Assembly: GCA_000708835.1 (NCBI GenBank)
Contig: DF237324.1
Coordinates: 11,069-75,068 of the forward strand
DNA from: Klebsormidium nitens
Taxonomy: Eukaryota; Streptophyta; Klebsormidiophyceae; Klebsormidiales; Klebsormidiaceae
Reading direction: 5' to 3'
Length of the DNA: 64,000 nt
In this document: positions 21,810 through 34,685 of the stretch, piece by piece
Numbering within the stretch: the stretch's first letter is position 1
Layout: each line of letters starts with the position of its first letter
The notes under the pieces: generated by a model
The model's input: the letters and a program-made list of their open reading frames with translations, nothing else
Told to the model about the DNA's origin: nothing
Database searches by the model: none
Made by a program: the position numbers and the translations under genes

Positions 21810-24685
21810 ATGAGCTGCATCGCTGCTGTGCGGAGGGCAGCGGCCGCTCCGCTGGAAGGCCATCTCGCAGCCCTGCCAGCCTTGTTTCAGCAGCATGCAG
21901 CAGATCAGGTGCGCACTTTTGCTACTGGTGAAGCTAATTCTGATTCGCAGCCAATCCCGAAACCGCGGAGGGGTTCTCTGGCCGATGTGGCAGACCGGCC
22001 CCCACCTCCGGAAGCAAGTGAGAAATTGTCTTGTTCTTTGATAGAGTTTCTTGCATTTCTTTGCTCTGCCGGGGGATGTCTGCATGCACTTCTGTGGAGG
22101 CAGCATTGCCTGCGGATGCAAATGCAGGGTTTGAGCGGCGTGAAGGAGGAGGTCGCATGACTCCCAACTTCCCCTCGGTGATGAGACGTGCACAAACCCT
22201 GAAGGATTAGTCACTGCTGAGGAACGCGCAGGAGGGCACCTTTTGACAGCGATCGTCCGAAATGTACAATCACCTTCTCCTGATTGTGCGGCACCTTGCC
22301 CCCTCGCCCCCTCGCATTGACTATACTATTCGTATGACATCCATATAATCCGTGTGACCAGACGACATCAAATCAAGACCCACCAGCTTTTGGCATACTT
22401 TCCTACCTTTGACTGTCGTCTTGACACCCTTGTGACCTTTCTTTGATCCCACGGGCAATCAAGTATTCTCTCCCGCACATCCTCCCTTCACATATTGAAA
22501 ATCTAATCACGCCCTGCTATTCTTCCTGCTTTTTGCAGAGCCTGTGATCGAACCTGGTATGGACCCCAGTGACTGGGACCCCAGCGACCCTAAGTATCAG
22601 CGGCTTACGAAGCAGCTAGTGTGGGCCGTCAAGACACGCCCTGCCCCAGAGGCCACAGAATCGGTGAGTCTTTCTATGCTTCACTGTGTCCGACTTCCAA
22701 AGTTCAACACCTGGTATGAAAAGGGGCCTTGGATCGAGCGGACTCCAACTGCTGCCACCGCGCAGTTTGAGAGCAACTCATGGATGCCGGACGTGTTTTG
22801 TTGAGTGCACTTCTGGTCAAGTTACAAATGGGAAGATTAATCAATTGGTTGAGTTTGGCTGGATGCCGGCCAGAATCATGATTGGGAAACCAAATAACGC
22901 ATTTCGGCAGTTGTGAGTTGCAAAGAACTGCCAGCTGGAGCTAACCTAGGGCGTCTGACATGTCCTTCCGCTGATCACAGCTAAGACAAGACGAGCAAAG
23001 AAAGATTGGCAGATCTGGCCAGCTTGATGCGGTTTGAATGGGTGCGGTGGCCGTTGCTGGTTGCCGATTGAAGCACTTTCTAAATTGATGGTATCAGAAG
23101 ACATCACTCCGTTCGGCTTTCTCGTTCGTTGTTGATGTAAGCGGTTCAAACTTGGTGGATAAGCACCCAGCCAAAGAGTACAAGGTGTGACGGCTTTCAG
23201 TGGCGCTACTATTCTGTGAGTTGGAGTATCCCTGGACGAGGACCACCAGCCAACCTAGTTTTCACAACGAGCCTAGCCCCCAGGACAACCGACAATGGGA
23301 TCCGTTAGCCGTGCCGCTTCTGTAAATGGTATTACATTGGAAACGGAAGAACCCCATGCTAAAAGTAGCAGAGTGTTCTTTCCTTCCACAGAGCGCACGA
23401 GTCCTCTGAAGGCTTTTGTTTCTTATCGAAGTCTTCGTCAAATGTGACATCGGCAGCGCTAACCCCTCTCTACGCTATCATAGCGTTTGAAATAGGTTCT
23501 GACCATACCCTGACCGCTCATTATGACAGAGCAGCCACGGCTTCAGAATAAGCACAATCGGCGTAATTATTTTGTTCAGACCAATGTGCACGAGCCCACA
23601 AAAGCCTTGCCTGCGGACCGGCACACCGACGCCCGCAGCGGGAATGTGTACGAGGAAGACGTCAAAGTGGGCGCAGGGCGGTTGAATGTCCTGCATCTGA
23701 AGGAGATCTATCTGAAGCGCTTCGAAGCGAGGAGCCAAGGCAACACGCTCGAGGCCGGGGAGCTGGCGAAAGAGTACGGCATCGATCCGGGTTTATTAGA
23801 AAAGGTACGTTGTGATCTTCTTTGTGTAAGGGAGGAGGCTTTGGTACTGATGCTTCGGGGCAGTGAAGAGCGCTCTTTGACCTCCTTGCTTGTCAGAATT
23901 GATGACCGGTATGCTTGACTTTTGAAGCGGATTGCCCGTTTTGTCGAAGGCCCGTCTGGGCTCTGTCTGGGGGCTTCCTTGAGAGACGAGGGCTCGAGAC
24001 GAGTCGGCAATGCTAACACTCTATGAGGCTACGTGTACATTTCCCGGCAAGAATTGTCGTTTTCCTTTTCCAAAACGACGAGTTCCATTTATCAGGGGGA
24101 TCACGTCCAACTCGCAACGTGAAGCGCTCAATATACCCTCCCTTGGTCGTGAAGGATTCAAGGCGGTGCCTGGTTCTCAATCCAGCAGTCCGTTCAGTGT
24201 CGTAAGTATGTTTCGACAAGATTCAAGGGTAAACCCAAGCTTGGATCAAGATCCTCGTCAGTATTCGTCGAAGTTTTGATGTCCCCATCAAAAGACAGCC
24301 TTGGCTGATCTCTCCTTTTCCGCTCAACCCGGTTCGAGGACGTCCCAAGCTCAGCGGAGTCCTAAATTGCTACTCAAAAGCCCACGTCCACTCTTCCGAG
24401 CGTTGGCAGTTTCCTTAGCAAGTAGTGCCCCGGCAGTAGTGTGGTTTTCTATACCACGCGGGAGGTTCAAATTGTTCCTTTCTATCAGTGTTGGGTGTTC
24501 ACGACTTGCAATCCACCATTAAAACTCCAAACGGCATAGCTCTCATTTTTCGGAGCTGTGCTATTTTCCAGGTTTTCAAGTATACGGAGCTACCCATCGC
24601 CCGACAAGATAGACGAGGCAGGACCGTTGGGCTGAGCCACGAAGAAGCTCTGCAGCTTGCAAAAGAAGAAAGCTCGATGTCTTAG
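21810..24685 (+). CDS. Mitochondrial protein resembling complex I assembly factor NDUFAF4
   Basis: Four exons are proposed: 21810-22017, 22539-22663, 23580-23804 and 24572-24685, giving 223 residues with consistent phases. The N-terminus is Arg/Ala-rich and non-acidic (MSCIAAVRRAAAAPLEG ... VRTFATGE), as expected of a mitochondrial targeting peptide. A Pro/Asp-rich linker (DPSDWDPSDPKYQRL) follows. The C-terminal third, GRLNVLHLKEIYLKRFE, then AGELAKEYGIDPGLLEKVFK and YTELPIA, has the helix-turn pattern seen at the end of NDUFAF4 (an alpha-helical segment, then a short helix-turn-helix-like unit and a beta-like tail). NDUFAF4 helps assemble the ubiquinone-binding part of respiratory complex I. 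The family match is by pattern only; a plant-specific mitochondrial protein is the alternative. The gene itself is well supported by phase and splice sites. Confidence 0.55.
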
Positions 24686-26065
24686 GCGCATGCGAGCAGC
24701 AGTGGGTAAAAGTGCCGAGAGGGTCAAGCTGCCTCATACTCTCTAGCAAATGATCGCTCCCAAAGTGGGGCACAGTCAACCTGACACGAAATGGTTTGCT
24801 CATGCGTATGCATGGTTTATTTCAAGCGCGAATCCTACTAGATTGTTTTAATGCTTTGCTTAAGCTGATTTGCAGTTCTCGAGCTTGGGCTCTGAGTTGC
24901 ATCAAGAGTTTCCTACATCTGATTGACACCCTCTTATTGAGCTGGCCGTGGTCAAGATCTGGTATCCTTTTTGGAATCAGGTCATGATGATCACTTGTGA
25001 TGACCGGGTCATGTTCTAGAAAGCTGCAAGCCTCCCGTTGCCTGCCTTTATTGAGGGAGGAGCCCGAGCGATATACGTAAACAGTATCGAGGTATGGGAC
25101 GGAAAGTGGATGCCTCATAGTCCAGTGGTGATGACGGTCAGAGCGGTTGAAGGATCATGGGCATGGCCTATTCAGCAAGAAGATACTCCATGTGCATGAG
25201 CGTTTGCTGATTCTGAATTCGAGGTAACTTTCCATTTATGAATCTGCTAGAAGACCTCGATCCGAGAGGGATGGATTTAATGCATGCAAAGCTCTGGAAT
25301 CTGGATTTGCGAAGACTCCGAGGCGCAGGATTAAATTAGGGTCGATCCAATGGAATCTGCTCAGAATGTCGACATCTGCTATGACATCAGACACACCTGG
25401 TTTAAAACTGCGTTTTCACGGTACTGTATTTGTTATATGGCCTAACCGAGCGCTTCCATCGACGGTATTTACGCCGGTATACTGAAACGCCAGTGTGCTG
25501 CGAGGCGGTTCTCTACCTAGAGCAAGTCGGCGAGAGCCGGAAGGGCCGCCGTCGTCTGGACCGGCTCCAGAGTCCAGACGACGATCGGAAAATACCGTAT
25601 GGTTAGAGGACTCGGTTTGATACGAGAATCGGAAGTTTTCGCTCTCCAGATATAGCGAATTTCTGACGCACTAGCCAGACAGATGCTTTTGCAGCGAGAT
25701 CGAGCAACTCGCAAGCAATTAATTGGGCTTCAACTCGCTTCATCAAGCGCTTAAAAGCAGTGATTTGTAAGTTGTGAGTCGTGACCTTCCATGTTTCCCT
25801 TTGTTACACAATCCACCTTGTAGTTCCCCTTCACTTACAAAAGCACGGTCGGAACTTAGGAAAGCCTTTGGTAAGCTTTTACAGGAGATTATTTGCTCGC
25901 TTGTTGTTGCAGCACAATTGCGGCGCCACATATATTGATTGAGATTGTTATCCTCTTTCTAAACAGTTGGTTGGACCGTGAGAAGTTATACAAAGCCCAC
26001 TTTTAGCTGACAAGAAGCCATTCTTGCTCGCGAGACTATCCCACTCACCCACAGGTCTGAACAAG
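24686..26065. other. Intergenic region
   Basis: No exon was recognised. It contains the perfect inverted repeat at 25550-25583. Confidence 0.4.
25550..25583. repeat. Perfect 12-bp inverted repeat, 10-nt loop
   Basis: The arms are cgtcgtctggac (25550-25561) and gtccagacgacg (25572-25583), with loop cggctccaga. The hairpin is GC-rich and intergenic. No U-tract or other context suggests a function. Confidence 0.75.
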
Positions 26066-27505
26066 ATGAACGGCGTCAACGCAAGTGGAAACCGGACAGG
26101 GAAAATCATGGTTATCATGCTGGTGACCGGCATGCTGGCGGCAGCGGCCAGTGTGCACCTGGGGCCTGCTCTGTACGGACGTCCGGAGGAAGCTCAGCAG
26201 CGCACGTACTCGTCCGAAGGTGCCCTCAAGAAAAGAAGTGAGTGCTGGCTTCCTCTTGGACATTTCAAGGAGGACTGCGTGATGCAGCCTTGGCCGCTGA
26301 CAAAAGCAGCTTTTACCTGCACTTCTCAGACCCTCCTCTGACGATTCTGGCGGACCGGCCGCCATGTGCAGAGCTCCTTCTTCCTCATGGTTTATCTGCA
26401 TTGTGCTCGGAAATCAATTTTGTGCTATGCCTTTGAGTTAGTCAAGCTTGTTTCCAAAGTGTCTCTGCAATCGTCGGCTATCCAAAGAGAGAGGGGCTAG
26501 ATGGGAGCTCTGTTTTGACCATGAGGGTTGAACGTACTGAACCGGTATATCAGAATGGCGTCATGCGTCAGAATATATGCTTAAAAGGATAAATATACCT
26601 TGCCTTTCTCAAATAAGCCGATTCTGGACATGCTGAAGCTGCGAGCTTTCTCAAAACAAGTCTCAGTGGGCTCTGAAGAACCACAAATCTATGGGAGTGG
26701 ACCGTACGTATAGCAACCTGTTTGTTCACAGCTAACCACACAGGCTGATATGCTCAGGAGAGGGATGCTGTTAGCCCGAGTATACGTGGTACTGCTACAA
26801 TATTCCTCTTCCACGAGCGGACTTTTCACTGCAGCCACACTTTGCTCGCCATTGCAGGCGGCAGAGGTTTTCTGGGGCTTTTCCTGCGCCCCAGAAATGT
26901 CTTGCAGCTTACATTATGATCCTTCCAATGCAACAAGCAACTCATTTCTTGTTCACGGCTGTGAAGTTCTGGCTGCTTGAAATTTTGCTTCACTTCTGGG
27001 AGGGATCAACAATTTGTGGCAGGGAGAAAGAGTGGGCATAACTGTGGGATCATTTCGCATTTATTTGTCATTACCTTTTGTCAGCTTTCAGAGTTTCAGT
27101 GACAGACTAACTTCTTCTGCAACCATCTTTGCAGGCATGTGGTCTAAGGGCCAGAATAAGTAGCTTGTCACACTTTCAAGTCCCCAGCTTGGCAATGGCA
27201 GACTAGTAGTTGGAGACAATGCTGCGACAATACTAGCGTGAGTGGGGCAAATTAAGGAGGGAGCAGATAGCTTTCAGCAGTACACTTTGGAAGGTAAGAT
27301 CAAATTCCAAGGGCTGACACAAATGTACATGCACATTGCAGTCTCTTTCAGTTGGCGTAGCTACCCTTGTTGGGGTAGTAACTAGACCAAACTCAGGTCT
27401 CCATACTCTGAAAATTGCTGCACTTGTCATTGCATTCATGCAATACATTTCACTCAAATCTCCCGCCTCATTCTGTCTGTCTTTGTTGCAGGTTCCCCAC
27501 ATTGA
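26066..27505 (+). CDS. Small single-pass membrane protein (tentative, two exons)
   Basis: Exon 1 is 26066-26237 and begins MNGVNASGNRTGKIMVIM. A hydrophobic stretch (residues about 14-30, IMVIMLVTGMLAAAA) is followed by a polar tail ending SEGALKKR at a clean GTGAGT donor. In phase 1, the acceptor at 27491 (tttgttgcag) would add only SSPH and a TGA at 27503-27505, for about 62 residues. The size and single membrane segment recall small mitochondrial inner-membrane proteins, but I do not recognise the family. The second exon is supported only by phase and a good acceptor, and the intron would be long (about 1.25 kb). Nothing else was recognised in 26238-27491. Confidence 0.35.
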
Positions 27506-27740
27506 CTACATCAAATGTGGTGCAGAGAATGCCACAGACATTCCACAATTTGTCTGCTGCCTGTAGAAGTAGCGGTTGAGCTCATTTCGTCGCAATTAGC
27601 GGTTGAGCTTTAGCACCAACGGCAAGTGTTCTGCCATTTACAATTAAATTGGGTTTTAGTCACTTTTCTGAGGAGGAGTTTCGTGCGGAATAAAAGTACC
27701 GCAGTCTGTAACCGGTCACCGTGGCTGGGGTCAGACTGCG

Positions 27741-30700
27741 ATGCCGCCCCCTGCGGTTGGAGGGCTGCACAAGCCCTTCGATCACTACACCAGTCTCTCA
27801 GAGATACCCAAGCCAGGTCAGCCCCCTCTGATACGACAGACCGCCGACGGGAACTTCTGGTTGTTGACTTGTTTGGCTGTGGTAAAGATTGATGCGTTGA
27901 AAGCTTGACTCAACCTCAGCGTCCTGTTGTCATGAGGGGCCATCGTCGAGGAAGCTCTCTAGGAGTTCCCGAAAGTTTACATCTACATCTCCATTTGTAC
28001 TTTCTCCTCCTCCTTTCTCCATGTCAAGCGAAGCCGGTTCCGATCTGACCATGTACAAGAAAGACAGCTTCTCATTTCTCTTTTTCTTGCTCGTAAGGCT
28101 CTAGAAAGAGTAGTGACTGAAGCTGTTTCCGAGAAACGTTGTCCAGCTAGGCCTTCCCTCAAGCCTTGTTCGCAAGCCACACTATCATCCTCGGATCTTG
28201 GCATACGACCCCAGGTCTAGATGCAAGGTTTCAGGATCTTAGGGCTTTGGGGCACGATGAATTTGAGGGGCTTCCACGCGGCAGTTTACGGTACAGAACT
28301 GCGCTCAAAAGCGACTTTGCCAATGCAGAGCTGCCGATAGCGGAGATCCTAAAGGAGGCGCACACGCGCTGGCTGCGGCCTTTGGAGGTATACGACATTC
28401 TGAGCAACTATCAGCACTACAACTTCAAGCTCAACAAGGAGGCTCCCGTCCTGCCTAAGAGTGAGCATGCCTTTGCAACCACGTTCTTGCCGCCTGGAAG
28501 TCGTAGGGGGTTGCGTTTTATCTATGAGAACCTGTTGCTCTCGTATCCTGCATTCCGTTTCTTGTACTGTGGGGGTTTACGCTGCGACCCTGAGATTGGA
28601 CGATCATAAATGTATAAAGACGTTAATGGCATCTAGTAGTCCCGAATGCTTCATGGGTGTCTCCTTTACTTGGATTAAAAGCAAATGGATTGTCGAGAGC
28701 TTCTCCAGTGTCGTAAGACAGCGGCTTCGTTGGCCTCACCCTCACCATCCGGCTTTGGCGCATGCGCAGGCGGGCAGCTGTACCTGTTTGACCGCAAGGA
28801 GGTGCGCTACTTCCGAAAGGACGGCCACGTGTGGACCAAGAAGAAGGACGGCAAGGCGGTGCAGGAGGCGCACGAGAAGCTCAAGGTGCCCCGCCGCAAT
28901 CTTGGGTTGGCGTTTGGGATTAAGGGTTTGGAATTTTAGTTCCTTCAAGTCTCAAAACTTCAACTCCCAAACTGTTGTAGCCCGGCAGGCAACCCTCACG
29001 TGTCCAAGCGAAGGCTGGCCGGTCCTTTCGAAGTTTTTGGCCAGTCGGTGTTCTGTGGTTCCTCCCGGGTTATTGAGCGGCCCGTGTTTTGAAGTCGATG
29101 TCAGGCTAGCGGCCAGGTTGGCAGTTGACAGGATTCCGCAGCAGTGGGCGCTCACTTGGGCGTTAACTACCGCCGGGCTGACGCTTAACGAGAATACAAA
29201 GTGCGACTTCAGAAGCCGTTTAGTTTGGCGGCCACCGCTTCCTGCGGTAAGGCAGAATCTGCTTTCACCTACTATTTTGTTCCAATTCGACACTGGTTGT
29301 AAATATGGGGTGTGGTCCTGACGCCTTGTGTAACTTTGTGCAGGTGGGAAGCCTTGAGATCCTGCACTGCTACTATGCGCACTCGGAGAAGGACGACCGC
29401 TTCCAGCGCCGCTGCTACTGGATGCTGGACGAGTGAGATTTTGCCTCTGCATTTCTTTGTTCTTGCCTCCCTCACCATGACTGCCTGTTCAGCTCGACCC
29501 TGCCGGACTCTGTCGTCGCCTCTCCCCAGCTTGACGGAACCCGCAGAAAGAGGGAGGGCACGGGTGTCCAAGCAGAATGCTTTCGTGCTTCGACGGCCTT
29601 TATCACACATAGAAGGCCACTTCACTTTCGTCAACTGTGGCCTGATAGTGCCAAGGCGGTTCTACGGGGTGTCTGAGTGGGCTCACGTGCTCCAATCATA
29701 AGCTGCCAACAATTTTTGACGCCCTGATCTGTATGTTATCTGACAGTGCTCCTCTTCACGTGCAGAGCGCGTGAACGCGTGGTCCTGGTGCATTATCTAC
29801 AGGTTACTGAGGTGAGCGCAACCTCCGTGCCACAGCGGGGCTACTGTCTGTGTTGTCAAGTTTCTGCTCCGGGCTGTGGATTTTGGCCGTGTTAAAGCGG
29901 ACCTTCTGTGCCTTTTCGACCACAGACATTTTCCCCTTTGGGGCGGTCTGGTAATGATAAAGGTCACCCATTTGTATCTCTGTCATAATTCGCTTGATAA
30001 GCTGCGAAGAGACGTCTAGCCAGACACTTTGTCAGTGTGCTTTGTCATTGATTTCATTCTTTTCCCTTCACTCTCTTTCATTGTTGATTGGTTGAGAACG
30101 GTTTTTGCAAACGGTAAGGTCTTTTGGCAAGTCTCGATCGAGGTTTGACGCAGTTACTGCTGAATCGCCTGGCACGCATCTTCCCCGATCAGGTCATGCA
30201 CCGTGCTTTCTCCCCTTCCCGATCCAAGATGGAGCTTTGCCTCAAACTTGAAATTGTTTAAATGCGCAGGCGGCCCACCCCGGGGATCACCTCCAGCCCC
30301 TTGGCCTGCTCCCGCGCAAGGCGCTACTGCACCCGGTGAAGCGCATCCCGGCCAGCGAGAGCAGCCAGGGCAGCGAGTCAGAGGAGGACCGCGCGTCGCC
30401 CAACGCCGTTTTGCCACACCCGGCGCGGCCGCGAAAGGCCCTTCCGAAGCGCCACAGTTTCGCCGGGGGTCACAAGGGCACCAAGCGGCACGCCGACGAC
30501 GGCGAGGGGATCCCCGCGGACCCGCATCGGGTGCCAAAGTCGGAGCCGGCGTCGGACGGGTCGAGCCAGGGCACCGGGAAAGCGCGCCGGCATGGGGAGG
30601 AGGGGAACGGGGCGCAGGCGCGGGGGGAGAACCAGGAAACGGGGCTGACGAAGCAAGGGTCGCAGGATCTGACGAGCGTGGGGGGTGCGCTGGAGGCGGC

Positions 30701-33700
30701 AGTGCGCGACGGGGTGTTCCAAATGGAGGTCGATATGTCGCGGCCCAATGGGGGCGCTGCGCTGGACGCGCTGGGAGACGTCGCGTGGCAAGACTGGCAG
30801 CAGCAGCAAAAAGTTTCTGCAGCGGGGGGGTATCCTTGGGATGTGCCTGCCGGCCCCCCAAGCTGGCCCGTGGCTCCGGAAACGACGGCGCCGTTTCCGT
30901 GGGACCCGCGGGAAGAGCCGTGGCAGGGGTTGCCTCGTCAGGAGTCCGCCGGAAATTTAGCGCCGCCGCCCCCGCTTCTTCTTCCCGCCGACCCGGGGGC
31001 GGCGACCGGCATGGAGTTGTGGGATGCCAACAACTGGGGAGGGGCGCCCCCCCTCGAGGGTGCGAGCGAGGCCGCGTTGTGGCTCAAGGGAGAGGACGAG
31101 CGCGCGCCGGCGGCGCAGATGGTCCCGGTTACCAGCGCAGACGTGGCGCCAAATGCGGTGCTGTTGAACACGCCGTCGGGCGACTGGACCGCCAGCTGGA
31201 GCGGCGGCACGCCCGCGGCCGCTCTAGATCTCTCGCGCGCGTGGCCCGACGCCGCGCGCACCTCTTGGCCGCCCGCCGGCGCCCCCCCCAGCGTTTGGGT
31301 CCCCACGCAACCACCCCCGGCCCACGAAATGCCAATCGTTCACGAGCCCGGGCCCGCGACCGGAGCGCCCTCGGGGAAGCCCCCCCGGCCGCCGTCGCTG
31401 CCGCGGCTGCGGCCGCTCAAGAACTTACGGGCGCTCGCGGTGCCGGACGGGGCCGCGCATTCGGGGGTCGGGGTGGGGTCCCCGTTTCTCGTGCCGGAGT
31501 CGCCGACGGTCGTCCAGGTATTGCGGGAGATGCACACAGACGCGGGCAGCCGGCCGGGCTCGGCGGCGCCCATTCCGGAGGAGGCCGAGCGGAATGAGTT
31601 TGAGGAGCGGAAGGATGAGGAAGGGGCGCAGATGGAGGAGGCGGGGCCGGACGAGCGGGCCGGGGGGCACGCCAGGAGCGCAGGCCAGCAGCTGCCGTGG
31701 TTCGAGATCCAGGATTGCAGCCCGGAGTGGGACTACTCCGTCGGAGGTGCGAAGGTACGTGGTCGACATTTTTTGTTGCTTCTACTCAGATAATGCACTG
31801 TTCGCAGGTTCCAGGCGTCTAGTCAAACGGTGACTAGCTCAGGTCCTGGAGGCTTGTTCCATGGACCGGCTCAGACTCTTGAGGCGTGTTCCTTGGTTGG
31901 CTCAGATCCTGGATGTGGATGTGGAGTGCCGGTGTTGTTCTGTCACTCTACTATGTGGCTGGACACGCTGCTGCTGTCGTTGTTTCCGCCTTCACACTTC
32001 CCAATCCCTTCGACCCATCTGCTCCCGTACCTCCGCACTGTTTCTCCTACCGCTCACTCCGCGCCTTTCTCTTTTGCCAGGTACTGCTTGTTGGCACGTG
32101 GCACCTCCCCGACGACTCTCCGCCCGGCGCGAGCGACGACTTCCGCGCGTCCGTCACGTTCGGCGGCGCCGAGGTTCCCGCGGAACCGGTTGGGCCTTGC
32201 TTGCGATGCACCGCGCCCGCGCACATGCCGGGTCGCGTTCCGCTGTGCGTAACCTTTGGCGAGAACCAGCCCGCGAGCGCTTCGCGCGAGTTCGAGTACC
32301 GCCCAAGTCCGGTTGCGTACGTCACGCGCCGCAGCGCCGCTGGGGGGGGCGCGCTTGCGGTCGAGGACGCGGTGGACGAGGACGACGATGCGGCGCTACA
32401 GGTGCGGCGTGTGGGCATATTTGCTTTGACTCTGTAAAGGATAAGTCCAGTCAACGACAAGCTCTCGACCTAACGAAACTACCCAGTTCGGACATCTACG
32501 CAACCCGCACTCGCACCCACCCTAAGCCCCTGACTGGCTCCATCCCTCCCAGGACTGTCCTTTTGTTGTTCTGTAGGTTAGCTTTCACTGCATTCGTCGA
32601 AATTGAGAGAGCAACTCCCGTTGCTCAGCTGGTACGGCTCTCAAAATGATGATTTGCCTTCAGAACAATGCCTCCAGTGATTTCGAAACTGGGCTTAGCT
32701 CACCTCGTTGTTTCTCCCGTGCTCTTCTGAAGTTGAAGAGGGGACGGACCACCGACTGGCGCCCCGTATGACGCTCCTGTGTCTGCTACCGACGAGCCCG
32801 CTGTGCCAACAGAATCTAATTTGTTCTGTCGTTGCAGGTGCGGCTCGCGCGATTGTTGCTCGAGGGGGGTGCCGGCGAGGGGGGGAACAGCGACGGGGAA
32901 GAGTGGGAGGAGTTGCTGCGCACCGAGCGCGTGACCGGGTGCGTGCAGGACGGTCTCCTGCAGCGGGTCCTCCGTCACGTGTTGCATTTATGGCTCGCGC
33001 GCGCAGGCCAGGGGGATCCCCTAACGTACGACGGGTACGCGCCGTTTGGCCGGGCGGGAGACGCGGCGCCAGGCGGGTTAACAGGTCTAAACGAGGTCGG
33101 TTTAAGCGCGCTGCACATGGCGGCGGCGCTCGGGTACGAGTGGGCGGTTACGGCACTTGTCGATGCAGGGTGCCCGGTGGATTTGAAGGACGCGCGGGGG
33201 CGCACCGCGCTGCACTGGGCGGCCGCGCGCGGGCGCGAGAAGGTGGTTGCGCAGCTGCTGACGCACGGCGCGGCGCCCGGGATGCTGGCCACGAAAGGCG
33301 GGTGCACGCCCGCGGACCTCGCCGCTACGTGCGGGCACGCGGGGATTGCGGCGTTCCTCGCGGAGTGCGCGCTCAACCGGAGCCTGAGCAACATGACGAT
33401 CAACGAGGACATGGCGGCCGCGAGCGACGCAGCCGAGGCGGGCGCCGCCGCGGTCGCGGTCGCGACGGGCAGCCAGGGCGTGCCGCGTGGCAGCGATGCG
33501 GGGCTCGAGAACGCGCTCGAGGCGGTGCGCAACGCGGCCCGCGCGGCCGCGCTGATTCAGAGCGCGTACCGGCGACGGCGGCGGCAGCGGCAGCAGAGGG
33601 CGCAGCAGGGGCGGATTCCGGGGGAGGGCGAGCGGGACGAGGCAGCGGACGGAATGAACGGAATGGCGGGGGGGGTGGAGGAGCAGCAGAAGATGGAGAC

Positions 33701-34685
33701 GGAGCATCAGGCGGCCACACGCATTCAGGGCGCGTTCCGCAAATTCGCAGACCGGAAAGAGTTCCTGAGCTTCCGGAACAAGGTGGTGCGACTGCAGGTG
33801 AGGGTCTGCACCCGAGCTCTGGACTTCAATCGGGCCAGTATGGGTTGACTGTAAAGGAAAGGGTTTGGGTGTGGCTTCACCCTTAACGGCCCAATATAGA
33901 GGGAGCTCACACTTCATCAGGGGCATTCGGGTGCAGTCGATTTACATGCTTTGTTTCCATGAGAACCTAACCAAGGCACTCGCTTACAAGGCTATCGCGG
34001 TTGATAGCAAGTGCTCATACCTAAACCCCTTTCTTCTTTCTTTTCCGAGAGGTTTTTGGGAACTGAACCGCCTGCCTTGATTAGAAGCTCGAGGGCTCGA
34101 GAGTATGCTTTGCTAAAGAACTGCGACGCGAGCACAACATCTCACCACGTATTGCTCGTATAAAACGCATATTGTTCTTTGGGCACTCATGACCAGGAGT
34201 CCGTATTTTGTAAGAGGAAGCTGTCCGTATTAATTCAGGGGCGTACGTGTCATGAACGTGTCACCCTGTTTATGTTGCAGGCTGCCGTGCGCGGCTACCT
34301 CCAACGACAAAAGTACCGTCGCATGCTGATTGGTGGCGCGTACGGGTGGCGCCTGCGGAGCGCGGACAAGCGGCCGCGCTCCGCAAGGTACCACGTGGAC
34401 GAGACTGAGCTGCCACCGCTGCCGAGCCCGCTCGGAGAAGCTGCTGGGGAGGAGTGGCGTAACGTTGGGGGGACCGATTCAAATTATGCGCTTGACCGCG
34501 CAGTCACAAGGGTTCAAGCGATGGTCCGGTCGCGCCAAGCTCGAGCGCAGTACTTGCGACTGCGCCAGGCGTCGCAGTCAATGCAGGTGGAGCATTGGCA
34601 GCATCAGCATGGCGTCATGCAAGAGCCGCACGTGCGGTTCGCCGAGGCCTCGGACGTGTTTGACCCGAGCGTTTATCTCGTATGA
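27741..34685 (+). CDS. CAMTA: CAMTA calmodulin-binding transcription activator
   Basis: Nine exons are proposed: 27741-27816 (tentative), 28329-28460, 28770-28885, 29344-29432, 29766-29811, 30270-31754, 32081-32401, 32838-33797 and 34281-34685, for 1209 residues. The CG-1 DNA-binding domain spans exons 2-5 (TRWLRPLEVYDIL, LYLFDRKEVRYFRKDGH, ILHCYYAHSEKDDRFQRR, VVLVHY). Exon 6 encodes a long Pro/Gly/Ser-rich linker ending IQDCSPEWDYSVGGAK, the plant CAMTA junction before the TIG domain (VLLVGTWHL, exon 7). Exon 8 has ankyrin repeats (LSALHMAAALGYE, GRTALHWAAARGRE) and IQ motifs (ALIQSAYRRRRRQ, ATRIQGAFRKFADRK). Exon 9 continues the IQ region (AAVRGYLQRQKYR) and has the plant-type CaM-binding helix AVTRVQAMVRSRQARAQYLR. 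CAMTAs are nuclear and couple calcium/calmodulin to stress-gene transcription. The first exon is inferred from phase and position only. Confidence 0.93.
31838..31920 (+). repeat. Short degenerate tandem repeat in CAMTA intron 6
   Basis: Three imperfect copies of a unit near 35 bp, each starting ggctcag or gctcag and containing ctggagg/cttgaggc and gttcc. It lies downstream of the exon 6 donor and has no coding match to it. Confidence 0.55.

Noticed and set aside
30154-33926. Long open frames on the minus strand and in other plus frames within CAMTA
   Set aside because: They are shadows of GC-rich CAMTA exons 6-8, which have clear family motifs in their own frame.
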